From contig NZ_LGDE01000148.1 of NCBI RefSeq assembly GCF_001279725.1, positions 1 through 64,000 of the forward strand: a stretch of 64,000 nucleotides of DNA. Direction: 5' to 3'. The position numbers and the translations under genes were made by a program. This DNA comes from Streptomyces sp. WM4235 (lineage in GTDB: Bacteria > Actinomycetota > Actinomycetes > Streptomycetales > Streptomycetaceae). The notes below the pieces were generated by a model. The model saw only the letters and a list, made by a program, of their open reading frames with translations, was not told the DNA's origin and ran no database searches. The first letter of the stretch is position 1. Each line of letters opens with the position of its first letter. Of this stretch, positions 54,105 through 62,382 are shown in pieces.

Positions 54105-55076
54105 GTGATCCGATTCGAGCAAGTGACCAAGCGCTACCCCGACGGGACGACGGCCGTCCGGGATCTCTCCTTCGAGGTCGCGGAGGGCGAGCTGGTCACC
54201 CTGGTCGGCCCGTCCGGCTGCGGCAAGACGACCACGATGAAGATGGTCAACCGGCTGATCGAGCCCACGTCGGGCCGGATCCTGGTGAACGGCGAGGACA
54301 TCGCCGCCGCCGACCCCGTCGAGCTGCGCCGCCGCATCGGCTACGTCATCCAGCAGGTCGGCCTGTTCCCGCACAAGACGGTGCTGGAGAACACGGCGAC
54401 CGTGCCGCACCTGCTCGGCACCCCGAAGTCCAAGGCCCGCGCCCGCGCGGCGGAGCTGCTGGAACTGGTCGGCCTCGACCCGGCCGTGTACGGCGGCCGG
54501 TACCCGGAGCAGCTCTCCGGCGGGCAGCGCCAGCGGGTCGGCGTGGCCCGGGCCCTGGCCGCCGACCCGCCGGTGCTGCTGATGGACGAGCCGTTCGGCG
54601 CGGTGGACCCGGTGGTCCGCGAGCGGCTCCAGAACGAGTTCCTGGCCCTGCAGAGGACCGTCCGCAAGACGATCCTGTTGGTCACCCACGACCTGGAGGA
54701 GGCCATCCGGCTCGGGGACCGGATCGCCGTCTACGGGACCGGCACCATCGAGCAGTTCGCGAAGCCCGCCACCGTGCTGGCCGCCCCCGCCACCGACTAC
54801 GTCGCCTCCTTCGTCGGCACGGACCGGGGGCTCAAGCGCCTCGCGGTCACCCCGGTCGAGACCGCGGACCTCGCGGAACAGGACCCCGCGCACGGAAAAG
54901 CCCCCGCGGCCACGGTGGCGTTGGGGGCGAGTCTCCGCGAGGCCCTCGCGGCCCTCCTCCAGGAGGACGAGGGCCGCGTCGGGGTCACCGACCCGGACTC
55001 CGGCGCGCTCGTCGGCGTACTCACCCCGGAGGGCGTGCACCGGGCGCTGCGCCGGTCCCGACTTCAGGAGGCCTGA
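54105..55076 (+). CDS. Osmoprotectant ABC transporter ATP-binding protein with CBS domain
   Basis: A 323-residue OpuCA/ProV-type ATPase. Walker A GPSGCGKT (35-42), Q-loop region QQVGLFPHKT, signature LSGGQRQRVGVARAL (about 141-155), Walker B LLMDEPFGAVDP, and the H-loop THDLEEA. After the ATPase domain (about 235) a linker leads to one CBS-like unit (about 270-320, LREALAALLQEDEGRVGVTD); many relatives have two CBS units that sense ionic strength. The GTG at 54105 follows GGAAGGA by 7 nt. It is divergent from the permeases and binding protein it must serve. Confidence 0.94.
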   Translation: MIRFEQVTKRYPDGTTAVRDLSFEVAEGELVTLVGPSGCGKTTTMKMVNRLIEPTSGRILVNGEDIAAADPVELRRRIGYVIQQVGLFPHKTVLENTATVPHLLGTPKSKARARAAELLELVGLDPAVYGGRYPEQLSGGQRQRVGVARALAADPPVLLMDEPFGAVDPVVRERLQNEFLALQRTVRKTILLVTHDLEEAIRLGDRIAVYGTGTIEQFAKPATVLAAPATDYVASFVGTDRGLKRLAVTPVETADLAEQDPAHGKAPAATVALGASLREALAALLQEDEGRVGVTDPDSGALVGVLTPEGVHRALRRSRLQEA

Positions 55077-55079
55077 CCG

Positions 55080-55124
55080 GACCGCCCCCGGCCCGACCGG
55101 AAGGCGGCGGGGCCGGGGGCGGTC
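55080..55124. terminator. Strong terminator after the transporter ATPase gene
   Basis: A perfect 15-bp stem (arms 55080-55094 and 55110-55124) starts 3 bp past the stop codon, between convergent genes. Confidence 0.85.
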
Positions 55125-55227
55125 GAGCCGGGGGCGGTCGGGCCGGGGCCGGTCACGCCTCGGACGGTGACACCGGAGGGCGATCAGGCCGGAGACGGTC
55201 AGGCCTGGAGGCGGTCAGGCCTGGATG
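55120..55227. repeat. Seven-unit 15-16-bp tandem repeat at the 3' end of the esterase gene
   Basis: Units start at 55120, 55135, 55150, 55165, 55181, 55196 and 55212, with consensus CGGTCAGGCCTGGAG. The last unit holds the stop codon of the leftward esterase gene (55215-55217). The two units nearest the gene are nearly identical, and similarity falls with distance. Confidence 0.9.
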
Positions 55228-56324
55228 CGGCCGCTCATCCACGTCAGCATCGGCGGGATCTCGCGCCGCCAGGGGTTGAAGTTGTGGCCGCCGCTGTCGA
55301 GGATGATCGAGGAGACCCGGTCCGGCCCCTTGACCAGCTTGATGAACTTCTTGGTGTCACCGAGGTTCGGCTCGCCCTTCTCACTGCTGGTGACCAGGAA
55401 GGACGTACCGGCCGGCTTCTTGTTCCGCATGCTGTGCAGCACGTCCGCGCGCTTCTTCAGCTTGTCGTCGCCGTGGAACAGGTCACCGGTCGTCGGGTCG
55501 TCGGGAGCCTCGTAGTACGCGGAGAGGCCGGCGGCGGCGCCGAAGGTCTGCGGGTAGTGCGCGGCGATCTTCAGGGCGCAGTAGCCGCCCGTCGAGTTGC
55601 CGATGAAGCCCATGTTCTGCGGCTTCTTGCCGACCCGGAAGGTGCTCTGGATCGCCTGCGGCAGGTCCTGGCCGAAGAAGGTCTCGGTCTGCGGGCCGCC
55701 GGGTATGTCGACGCACTCGGTGTCACGCGGGGGCGCGATCGTCGGGCGCAGCATCACCAGGATCATCGGCTTCATCTTGCCCGCCTTGGACAGGCTGAAG
55801 GCCTTCATGGGGTAGTCGAGCCCTTTGACCAGGTTCTCGGCGGTGCCCGGGTAGCCCGTCAGCACGATCGACGCGGGGAAGTTCTGGTCCTTGTACCGCG
55901 GCTGGAAGTACTCCGGCGGCAGCCACACGTACCCGGGGCTCGTTATCCTCGACTTCTGCCCGGTTATGGCAACCTTCAGGATCTGACCACCGACCTGAGG
56001 CTTCCCACCGCCGGGGACGTCCAGCTTCTGCTTGTCGACGACCTTGATGTCCTTGCTGCTCATCGAGTGGTCGACGACCTTGCCGATCGACGTCTCCTGA
56101 CCGAAGAGGTCAGCCCAGGAACCGTAGAAGAGGAACGACTTGTTGGCTCCGAGTCCCACCGCCGCGAACAGCGCCAACTGCGTGGCGAGCAGGAGACCGA
56201 CCCGGCCCACGTAAGCGCGCCAGGTGCGGCCCGAGAGCCGAGGCCAGAACCAGAGCGTGAGCGCGAAGAGCACCACGCCGGCGATGATGGCCAGGACCAG
56301 AACCGTATTACTGGTGAGACCCAT
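55215..56324 (-). CDS. Membrane-anchored esterase (alpha/beta-hydrolase, mycolyltransferase-like)
   Basis: A 369-residue protein. Two N-terminal membrane helices (about 7-26 and 40-60) tether an external alpha/beta-hydrolase domain (about 110-365) of the esterase-D/antigen-85-like type: YVWLPPEYF, GYPGTAENL, nucleophile Ser244 in GNSTGGYCA, and a C-terminal His in DSGGHNFNPWRREIP. Such enzymes act on esters in or near the envelope; no mycolic acids are made by Streptomyces, so the substrate differs. Divergent from the MprF-like gene across 152 bp that includes a SigE-type promoter motif and a GGAAATTTCC palindrome (56357-56366). Confidence 0.87.
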   Translation of the reverse strand: MGLTSNTVLVLAIIAGVVLFALTLWFWPRLSGRTWRAYVGRVGLLLATQLALFAAVGLGANKSFLFYGSWADLFGQETSIGKVVDHSMSSKDIKVVDKQKLDVPGGGKPQVGGQILKVAITGQKSRITSPGYVWLPPEYFQPRYKDQNFPASIVLTGYPGTAENLVKGLDYPMKAFSLSKAGKMKPMILVMLRPTIAPPRDTECVDIPGGPQTETFFGQDLPQAIQSTFRVGKKPQNMGFIGNSTGGYCALKIAAHYPQTFGAAAGLSAYYEAPDDPTTGDLFHGDDKLKKRADVLHSMRNKKPAGTSFLVTSSEKGEPNLGDTKKFIKLVKGPDRVSSIILDSGGHNFNPWRREIPPMLTWMSGRIQA

Positions 56325-56377
56325 GAGCAGTCAGTCGTCTTTCTGATGGCAGGACGGGAAATTTCCGACGGAAGAGT

Positions 56378-56404
56378 GAACCCGCTCCCCGTCGATGTCG
56401 TCCT
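56378..56404 (+). promoter_or_regulatory. Candidate SigE-type promoter of the mprF-like gene
   Basis: GAAC (56378-56381) and CGTC (56399-56402, followed by CTAA) are 17 nt apart. This matches the ECF/SigE pattern GGAAC-N16-18-CGTC. Transcription would start near 56411, about 65 nt before the ATG at 56477. Confidence 0.55.
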
Positions 56405-56476
56405 AATGGACGCACCACACCCCGGAGGCTGTTGCGGCCTTCGGCCACATGATCTCTCGCGGAGCAACGGGAAGCG

Positions 56477-58327
56477 ATGTCTAGCAGGATAGATGGCGAT
56501 AAGTCGGGACAGGTTCCGAGCGGGGTGCGCCGAATCCTCCGTGGCCCACGGCCGGAGTCGGTACCCGGCCTGGTAGGTACGGCCGTCATGATCGTCGGCC
56601 TTCTGGACATCGCGGCGGGAGTCTTCCCGCGATTCCGACACAGCAGGTTCCACGCGGTCACCGAGGTGCTCCCGGGCTCCCTCGGCCCGTTCGCCGCCGC
56701 CCTCTCCATCAGCGCCGGCGTCCTGCTCCTGCTGCTGGCCCACGGCCTCAAGCGGCACAAGCGGCGCGCCTGGCGCGCCTCCGTCGTCCTGCTCCCCGCC
56801 GGTGCGGTGGCGCAGTTCACCTACCGGCACTCCGTCATCGGCGTGATCATCGCGGCGGTGCTCCTCGCCCTGCTCCTGCGCCACCAGAACGAGTTCAAGG
56901 CACTGCCGGACCCGCGCAGCCGCTGGAAGGCGCTGGCCAACTTCGTGCTGATGAGCGCCGGCTCCATCGGCCTCGGCCTGGTCATCGTCAACGTCCACCC
57001 GGGCAAGGTCGTCGGCGACCCCAGCCTCTACGAGCAGATCAGCCACGTCGTGTACGGCCTCTTCGGCATCGAGGGCCCCGTGGAGTACGCGGGCCGGGTC
57101 TCCTGGACCGTCGGCTACTCCCTCGGCGCGCTCGGCATGCTCACCGCGGTCACCACGATCTACCTGGCCCTGCGCCCCGAGCACCCGGCCGCGCGACTCA
57201 CCGCCGACGACGAGACCAAGCTGCGCGAGCTGCTCTCCCGGCACGGCGGCCGTGACTCCCTCGGCCACTTCGCGCTCCGCCGCGACAAGGCCGTCGTCTT
57301 CTCCCCCAGCGGCAAGGCCGCCGTCACCTACCGCGTCGTCTCCGGCGTGATGCTCGCCTCCGGCGACCCGGTCGGCGACGTCGAGGCCTGGCCCGGCGCC
57401 ATCGAACGCTTCATGGAGGAGGCCAAGGCCCACTCCTGGACCCCGGCCGTCATGGGCTGCAGCGAGACCGGGGGCGAGGTCTGGACCCGGGAAACCGGTC
57501 TGGACGCCCTGGAGCTGGGTGACGAGGCGATTGTCGATGTCAAAGACTTCTCCCTCTCCGGCCGCGCCATGCGCAATGTCCGCCAGATGGTGAAGCGCAT
57601 CGAGCGCAACGGCTACACCACCAAGGTGCGCCGGGTGAGCGATCTCACCGAACGCGAACTCGAACAGGTCCGCGGCGCCGCCGACGCGTGGCGCGGCACC
57701 GACACCGAGCGCGGCTTCTCCATGGCCCTCGGCCGGGTCGGCGACCCGGGCGACGGCGACTGCTTCATCGCCACCGCGCACCGCGAGGAGGAGGGCGACA
57801 CCAGCCCGTTCGGCGACCTGAAGGCCGTCCTGCACTTCGTCCCCTGGGGCAAGGACGGCATGTCGCTGGAGCTGATGCGCCGCGACCGGGCCGCCGACCC
57901 CGGCATGAACGAACTCCTGATCGTGGCCTCCCTGGAGGCCGCCCCCGCACTGAAGATCGAGAAGGTCTCCCTGAACTTCGCGATGTTCCGCTCGGCCCTC
58001 GCCCGCGGCGAGAAGATCGGCGCCGGCCCGGTGCTGCGCATGTGGCGCGGCCTGCTGGTCTTCCTGTCCCGCTGGTTCCAGATCGAGTCCCTGTACAAGT
58101 TCAACGCGAAGTTCCGCCCCCGCTGGGAACCCCGCTTCGTCGTCTTCCGGCACACCCGCGACCTGCCCCGCATCGGCTTCGCCGCGATGCAGGCCGAGGG
58201 GTTCGTCACGCTGGCACTGCCCCGGCTGTTCGCCGGCCGCCGCCGCCCCAAGCCGGTCCGCGACTGCGCCCACCACCAGATAGCGAAGGTGCCGACCCAA
58301 GCCGAGCGCGAGGTCCAGGCGGCCTGA
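56477..58327 (+). CDS. MprF-like phosphatidylglycerol lysyltransferase (DUF2156)
   Basis: A 616-residue protein. About six membrane helices lie in residues 30-235. The C-terminal DUF2156 domain (about 240-600, double GNAT fold) contains FALRRDKAVVFSPSGKAAVTYRVV, GDPVGDVEAWPGAIERFME, DFSLSGRAMRNVRQMVKRIER and FKFNAKFRPRWEPRF-like segments. It is shorter than full MprF (about 840 residues), lacking the N-terminal flippase half. The likely reaction is transfer of an amino acid from tRNA to phosphatidylglycerol, reducing membrane charge and sensitivity to cationic peptides. A SigE-type promoter motif precedes it; a 14-bp-stem terminator follows. Confidence 0.88.
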   Translation: MSSRIDGDKSGQVPSGVRRILRGPRPESVPGLVGTAVMIVGLLDIAAGVFPRFRHSRFHAVTEVLPGSLGPFAAALSISAGVLLLLLAHGLKRHKRRAWRASVVLLPAGAVAQFTYRHSVIGVIIAAVLLALLLRHQNEFKALPDPRSRWKALANFVLMSAGSIGLGLVIVNVHPGKVVGDPSLYEQISHVVYGLFGIEGPVEYAGRVSWTVGYSLGALGMLTAVTTIYLALRPEHPAARLTADDETKLRELLSRHGGRDSLGHFALRRDKAVVFSPSGKAAVTYRVVSGVMLASGDPVGDVEAWPGAIERFMEEAKAHSWTPAVMGCSETGGEVWTRETGLDALELGDEAIVDVKDFSLSGRAMRNVRQMVKRIERNGYTTKVRRVSDLTERELEQVRGAADAWRGTDTERGFSMALGRVGDPGDGDCFIATAHREEEGDTSPFGDLKAVLHFVPWGKDGMSLELMRRDRAADPGMNELLIVASLEAAPALKIEKVSLNFAMFRSALARGEKIGAGPVLRMWRGLLVFLSRWFQIESLYKFNAKFRPRWEPRFVVFRHTRDLPRIGFAAMQAEGFVTLALPRLFAGRRRPKPVRDCAHHQIAKVPTQAEREVQAA

Positions 58328-58352
58328 GCCCGCCCGGACCCGACCGCGCCCC

Positions 58353-58386
58353 GGACGGCCCCGCCCCCACCCGGGCGGGGCCGTCC
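58353..58386 (+). terminator. Terminator of the mprF-like gene
   Basis: A perfect 14-bp stem (arms 58353-58366 and 58373-58386) with a 6-nt loop, followed by GCTTT, 26 bp past the stop. Confidence 0.85.
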
Positions 58387-58465
58387 GCTTTCCGCGGGCC
58401 CCTCGACACAGGGCCGAAACGTCTCGGAGCCCTGTCATATCCAGGTCAGCTCTACTCTTGGACCC

Positions 58466-59338
58466 ATGAACACGAACCACGGGGTCACCGCCAGGGGCCG
58501 GGTGACAGGCCTGCCGGAGTGGGATCGCTGCGGGGTCATGGGCGTCGTCAACGTCACCCCCGACTCGTTCTCCGACGGGGGCCGCTGGTTCGACACCACC
58601 GCGGCGGTCAAGCGCGGCCTCGACCTCGTCGCGCAGGGCGCCGACCTCGTGGACGTCGGCGGCGAGTCCACCCGCCCCGGCGCCTCCCGCGTCGACGCCG
58701 CCGAGGAACTGCGCCGGGTCGTCCCCGTGGTCCGCGGGCTGGCGTCCGAGGGGATCGCCGTCTCCGTCGACACCATGCGCGCGGAGGTCGCCGCCCGGGC
58801 CGTCGCGGCCGGCGCCGTACTCGTCAACGACGTCAGCGGCGGGCTCGCCGACCCCGGCATGATCCCGGCCGTCGCCGCCGCCGAGGTGCCGTTCGTGGTC
58901 ATGCACTGGCGCGGATTCAGCGCCGGCATGAACAACCTGGCCGTGTACGAGAACGTCGTCGCCGAGGTCACCGCCGAACTGCGCGAACGGATCGACGCCG
59001 TCGTCGCCGGCGGGATCGCCCCCGAGCGGCTCCTCGTCGACCCCGGCCTCGGCTTCGCGAAGAACGCCGAACACGACCTGGCCCTGGTCGCCCACCTGCG
59101 CGAGCTGCGGGCCCTGGGCTTCCCGCTGCTGGTCGCCGCCTCGCGGAAGCGTTTCCTCGGCCGGGTCCTGGCAGGCGCCGAGGGCGCCGCCCCACCGCCC
59201 GCCCGCGAACGCGACGCCGCCACGGCCGCCGTGTCCGCCATCGCCGCCCACCAGGGCGCCTGGGCGGTACGGGTACACGAGGTACGGGCGACCGCAGACG
59301 CGGTTCGGGTGGCCCGTGCGGTGGAAGGGGCACTGTGA
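58466..59338 (+). CDS. folP: Dihydropteroate synthase FolP
   Basis: A 290-residue TIM-barrel enzyme joining p-aminobenzoate to the pterin diphosphate; the target of sulphonamides. Signature one MGVVNVTPDSFSDGG (25-39), GADLVDVGGESTRPGA near 62-77, NDVSGG, and SRKRFLGRVL near the C-terminus are all present. First gene of the folate block: folP, SnoaL-like, folB and folK on one strand, with folE facing them further on. The start ATG has no strong purine stretch. Confidence 0.97.
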   Translation: MNTNHGVTARGRVTGLPEWDRCGVMGVVNVTPDSFSDGGRWFDTTAAVKRGLDLVAQGADLVDVGGESTRPGASRVDAAEELRRVVPVVRGLASEGIAVSVDTMRAEVAARAVAAGAVLVNDVSGGLADPGMIPAVAAAEVPFVVMHWRGFSAGMNNLAVYENVVAEVTAELRERIDAVVAGGIAPERLLVDPGLGFAKNAEHDLALVAHLRELRALGFPLLVAASRKRFLGRVLAGAEGAAPPPARERDAATAAVSAIAAHQGAWAVRVHEVRATADAVRVARAVEGAL

Positions 59339-59366
59339 TCCGTCGTACCGACAAGGAAGGAGCACG

Positions 59367-59810
59367 GTGAGCCGTACCGACATCGAAGCCGTCGAAGAGG
59401 TCAACACGGCCTTCTACGAGGCCATGGAGCAGGGGGACTTCGACGCACTGTCGGCGCTCTGGCTGGAGGACGAGATCTCCTGCGTCCACCCGGGCTGGCC
59501 CGTGCTGTCGGGGCGGGGCGAGGTCCTGCGCTCCTACGCCCTGATCATGTCCCACACCGAGTACATCCAGTTCTTCCTCACCGACACCAAGGTCACCGTC
59601 ATAGGCGACACCGCGCTCGTCAGCTGCACCGAGAACATCCTCAGCGGCGGCCCCGCCGAGGACGGCGGCGAACTGGGTCCCCTGGTCGGCCAGCTGGTCG
59701 TCGCCACGAATGTGTTCCGACGCACACCGGAGGGCTGGCGGCTCTGGTCCCACCACGGTTCACCGGTCCTTACGGACTCCGAAGATGAGGACGAAGAGGA
59801 CTCCGACTGA
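59367..59810 (+). CDS. SnoaL/NTF2-like protein
   Basis: A 147-residue cone-shaped alpha+beta (NTF2-like) protein: AVEEVNTAFYEAMEQGDFDALSALW (about 8-32), CVHPGWPVLSGRGEVLRSYALIM, and a C-terminal RTPEGWRLWSHHGSPV. The tail is acidic (EDEDEEDSD). Proteins of this fold in actinobacteria can be small enzymes or binding proteins. It sits between folP and folB, 28 bp after folP, and this placement is conserved in Streptomyces as far as I recall, but no folate-related activity is known. The GTG start follows AAGGAAGGAG. Confidence 0.85.
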   Translation: MSRTDIEAVEEVNTAFYEAMEQGDFDALSALWLEDEISCVHPGWPVLSGRGEVLRSYALIMSHTEYIQFFLTDTKVTVIGDTALVSCTENILSGGPAEDGGELGPLVGQLVVATNVFRRTPEGWRLWSHHGSPVLTDSEDEDEEDSD

Positions 59811-59940
59811 CCCCAAGGGCGGGGGGCGACGTACATCGCAGGTAAATTCGAAGGCGGACGACGCCGACCGCACTCGGCGTAGGCCCATGGCCCCGGGGAG
59901 TCCCGGGGCGGATGCACCTACGAAAGTTGGAGTGATTCGC

Positions 59941-60300
59941 GTGGATCGTGTCGCGCTGCGCGGCCTCAAGGCTCGCGGGCACCACGGCGTCTTCCCCCGG
60001 GAACGCGAGGAAGGCCAGACCTTCATCGTGGACCTGGTGCTCCACCTCGACACCCGACCCGCGGCGGCCGGAGACGATCTGGCTAAGACCGTGCACTACG
60101 GGGTAGTCGCGGAAGAAGTCGTCGATGTGGTCCAGGGAGAGCCCGTCGACCTGATCGAGACGCTCGCCGAGCGAATCGCCCAGCAGTGCCTGAAGCACGA
60201 AGCGGTGGCGCAGGTGGAGGTCATCGTCCACAAGCCGGACGCGCCGATCACCGTCCCCTTCGACGACGTGACCATCACGATCACCCGGAGCCGCGCATGA
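59941..60300 (+). CDS. folB: Dihydroneopterin aldolase FolB
   Basis: A 119-residue enzyme that cleaves dihydroneopterin to 6-hydroxymethyl-dihydropterin and glycolaldehyde. LRGLKARGHHGVFPREREEGQ (in its two halves, about 6-26) holds the conserved region with the catalytic Glu, and HYGVVAEEVVDVV and LIETLAERIA form the pterin site; Lys in VHKPDAP is the second catalytic residue. Length is standard. The GTG start follows GGAG at 8 nt. Its stop overlaps the folK start by 4 bp (ATGA). Confidence 0.96.
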   Translation: MDRVALRGLKARGHHGVFPREREEGQTFIVDLVLHLDTRPAAAGDDLAKTVHYGVVAEEVVDVVQGEPVDLIETLAERIAQQCLKHEAVAQVEVIVHKPDAPITVPFDDVTITITRSRA

Positions 60301-60905
60301 ACAACGGACTGAACGCCCAGAGCGACCCCACCGTCCAGCCGGTGCCCGCCTCCGTAGTCGAGGCGGTCGACGCGGCGGACGTCACCCTGTCCAACCCGAA
60401 ATGGGCCGTGGTCGCGCTGGGCGCGAACCTCGGCAACCGGCTGGAGACCCTCCAGGGCGCCATCGACGCCCTCGGGGACACCCCCGGCCTGCGGGTCAAG
60501 GCCGTCTCCCCCGTCTACGAGACCGAGCCGTGGGGCGTCGAGCCCGGCTCGCAGCCCGCGTACTTCAACGCGGTCATCGCGGTGAAGACCACCCTGCCGC
60601 CGTCCTCGCTCCTGGAGCGCGGGCACGCCATCGAAGAGGCCTTCGACCGCGTCCGCGAGGAACGCTGGGGGCCCCGCACCATCGACGTCGACATCGTCGC
60701 GTACGCCGACGTGATCTCCGAGGACCCCGTCCTCACCCTCCCGCACCCGCGGGCACACCAGCGCGCCTTCGTGCTGGCCCCCTGGCACGACATCGACCCT
60801 GAGGCCCAGCTCCCGGGCCGCGGCGCGGTCGCCGCCCTGCTGGCCGGAATCGGCCTCACCGGGGTCACGCCGCGACCCGACCTGGAACTCCACCTCCCCG
60901 ACTAG
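60297..60905 (+). CDS. folK: Hydroxymethyl-dihydropterin pyrophosphokinase FolK
   Basis: A 202-residue kinase that transfers diphosphate from ATP to 6-hydroxymethyl-dihydropterin, making the FolP substrate. VALGANLGNRLETLQGAI (about 40-57), SPVYETEPWG, and the signature RWGPRTIDVDIVAY (about 121-134) with LPHPRAHQRAFVLAP are clear. An N-terminal extension of about 35 residues precedes the fold; the start is fixed by the ATGA overlap with folB. Followed by a DUF3180 membrane gene. Confidence 0.96.
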   Translation: MNNGLNAQSDPTVQPVPASVVEAVDAADVTLSNPKWAVVALGANLGNRLETLQGAIDALGDTPGLRVKAVSPVYETEPWGVEPGSQPAYFNAVIAVKTTLPPSSLLERGHAIEEAFDRVREERWGPRTIDVDIVAYADVISEDPVLTLPHPRAHQRAFVLAPWHDIDPEAQLPGRGAVAALLAGIGLTGVTPRPDLELHLPD

Positions 60906-60958
60906 TCGTTAGCCTGTTCACTGCTGACGAATCGGTGCGGAAAGCGGGGAACGGGTAC

Positions 60959-61447
60959 GTGAAGCAACTGAGGCCGGCGGTCCTGGCGGGCATCTTCCTG
61001 GTCGCCGGGGTGCTGTCCTGGGCGGGCGCCCGGCTCTGGAACTCCTACGGCACGCTGCCGGGCGTCCCCCTGGCCGCCCCGATCGTGCTCGCGGTCATCG
61101 CCGTGGTGCTCTTCGCGACGGCCCTGTCGATGCGCGCCCGGCTCAAGGCCCAGCGCGAGCGCCGCCCCGGAGCCAAGGGCGTGGAGCCCCTGATGGCGGC
61201 CCGCGCGGTGGTCTTCGGACAGGCCAGCGCCCTGGTCGCGGCCCTCGTGGCGGGCATGTACGGCGGCGTCGGCGTCTTCCTGCTGACGGACGCCCTCGAC
61301 GTGCCCGCCCGCCGCGACCAGGCCTGGTACGCGGGCGGCTCGGTCCTGGCGGGCGCGGCGGTCATCGCCGCCGCCCTATTCCTGGAACACGTCCTGAAGC
61401 TCCCGGAGGACGACGACACCGCCCCCGAGGCCCCCGCCCCGGCCTGA
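60959..61447 (+). CDS. DUF3180 membrane protein
   Basis: A 162-residue protein with four membrane helices (about 7-25, 36-55, 82-105 and 118-140). A basic cytoplasmic loop (RARLKAQRERRPGAKG) separates the pairs, and MAARAVVFGQASALVAALVAGMYGGV is the most typical segment of the DUF3180 family. The GTG at 60959 follows GGGGA; a GTG 24 bp upstream has no ribosome site. In actinobacteria DUF3180 genes commonly follow folK, but no role in folate synthesis has been shown. Confidence 0.9.
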   Translation: MKQLRPAVLAGIFLVAGVLSWAGARLWNSYGTLPGVPLAAPIVLAVIAVVLFATALSMRARLKAQRERRPGAKGVEPLMAARAVVFGQASALVAALVAGMYGGVGVFLLTDALDVPARRDQAWYAGGSVLAGAAVIAAALFLEHVLKLPEDDDTAPEAPAPA

Positions 61448-61471
61448 GGCCCGGGGTCCGGGGTCCGGCCG

Positions 61472-61649
61472 TCAGGCCCCGGCCCCCACCACGTGCCCGT
61501 TCACCAGGAAGTGCGGATGCGAGTCGCCAAAGCCGATCACCGGCACGGATGTCTCTCGCCCGAGCCGCGCCGGCGACACCGTTCACGATCTGGTTGCTTG
61601 GCAGCCCGCCCATCCCGACCCCCCTGATCAGAGCCAATCGTCTGATCAA
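61472..61649 (-). pseudogene. Decayed Hint (intein-like) domain fragment
   Basis: In the 232-bp gap between the DUF3180 gene and folE, two reading frames of the same short stretch carry opposite ends of a Hint domain. One frame from 61649 reads VGMGGLPSNQIVNGVAGAA then RARDIRAGDRLWRL, like the N-terminal splicing block. The other frame ends at the stop 61472-61474 and reads VPVIGFGDSHPHFLV then NGHVVGAGA, like the C-terminal block. They share about 20 bases, as expected if the middle of a Hint gene was deleted between similar sequences with a frameshift. This is inference from motif likeness only. Confidence 0.45.
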
Positions 61650-61679
61650 CGACGTTATCGGGCAGGTCTGACAATCCAG

Positions 61680-62288
61680 CTAGGGAGCCATGATCAGGCT
61701 CATCGCCTCGTTGCGCGTCGCCGGGTCACGGAGCTGACCGCGGACGGCGGAGGTGATGGTCTTCGCGCCCGGCTTGCGGACCCCACGCATGGTCATGCAC
61801 ATGTGCTCGCACTGGATGACCACGATGACCCCCCGCGGATCCAGGATCTCCATGACCGATTCGGCGATCTGGGTGGTCAACCGTTCCTGCACCTGAGGAC
61901 GGCGGGCGAACACATCCACCAGGCGGGCGAGCTTCGACAGGCCGGTGATCTTGCCGTCGGTGGACGGGATGTAGCCGACGTGCGCCACGCCGTGGAAGGG
62001 GACCAGATGATGTTCACAGGTACTCATGACCTCGATGTCCTTCACCAGGACCATCTCGTCGTGACCGAGGTCGAAGGTCGTCGTCAGGACGTCCTCCGGG
62101 CGCTGCCGCAGACCGGCGAATATCTCCTTGTACGCCCGCGCCACCCGTCCCGGGGTCGCCAGCAGGCCCTCGCGGTCCGGGTCCTCGCCGACCGCGATCA
62201 GGAGTTCCCGGACGGCCGCCTCGGCGCGCTTCTCGTCGAACTCGCCGATCGTGCCCTCGCCACCGGTCAGGGTCACTGGGTCGGTCAT
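61680..62288 (-). CDS. folE: GTP cyclohydrolase I FolE
   Basis: A 202-residue type IA GTP cyclohydrolase, converting GTP to dihydroneopterin triphosphate, the first step of folate synthesis. The zinc-site motif [12 protein letters not shown] (89-100, Cys91 and His94) and [12 protein letters not shown] (159-170, with Cys164) are intact, as are [12 protein letters not shown] and GLSKLARLV. Length is standard. The ATG at 62288 follows GAGGAAGAG. Downstream of ftsH on the same strand but separated by a terminator; it faces the folP-folK block. Confidence 0.97.
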   Translation of the reverse strand: MTDPVTLTGGEGTIGEFDEKRAEAAVRELLIAVGEDPDREGLLATPGRVARAYKEIFAGLRQRPEDVLTTTFDLGHDEMVLVKDIEVMSTCEHHLVPFHGVAHVGYIPSTDGKITGLSKLARLVDVFARRPQVQERLTTQIAESVMEILDPRGVIVVIQCEHMCMTMRGVRKPGAKTITSAVRGQLRDPATRNEAMSLIMAP

Positions 62289-62329
62289 CTCTTCCTCGTT
62301 CCTGTCTACGCACACGCGCACGTGAAAGT

Positions 62330-62365
62330 GCCGCGCCCCCCAGGCTAGAACCTGGGGGGCGCGGC
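62330..62365 (-). terminator. Terminator of ftsH
   Basis: A perfect 15-bp stem (arms 62330-62344 and 62351-62365) with a 6-nt loop, 17 bp past the ftsH stop and upstream of folE. Confidence 0.88.
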
Positions 62366-62382
62366 ATCCATTCCGGGACTGA

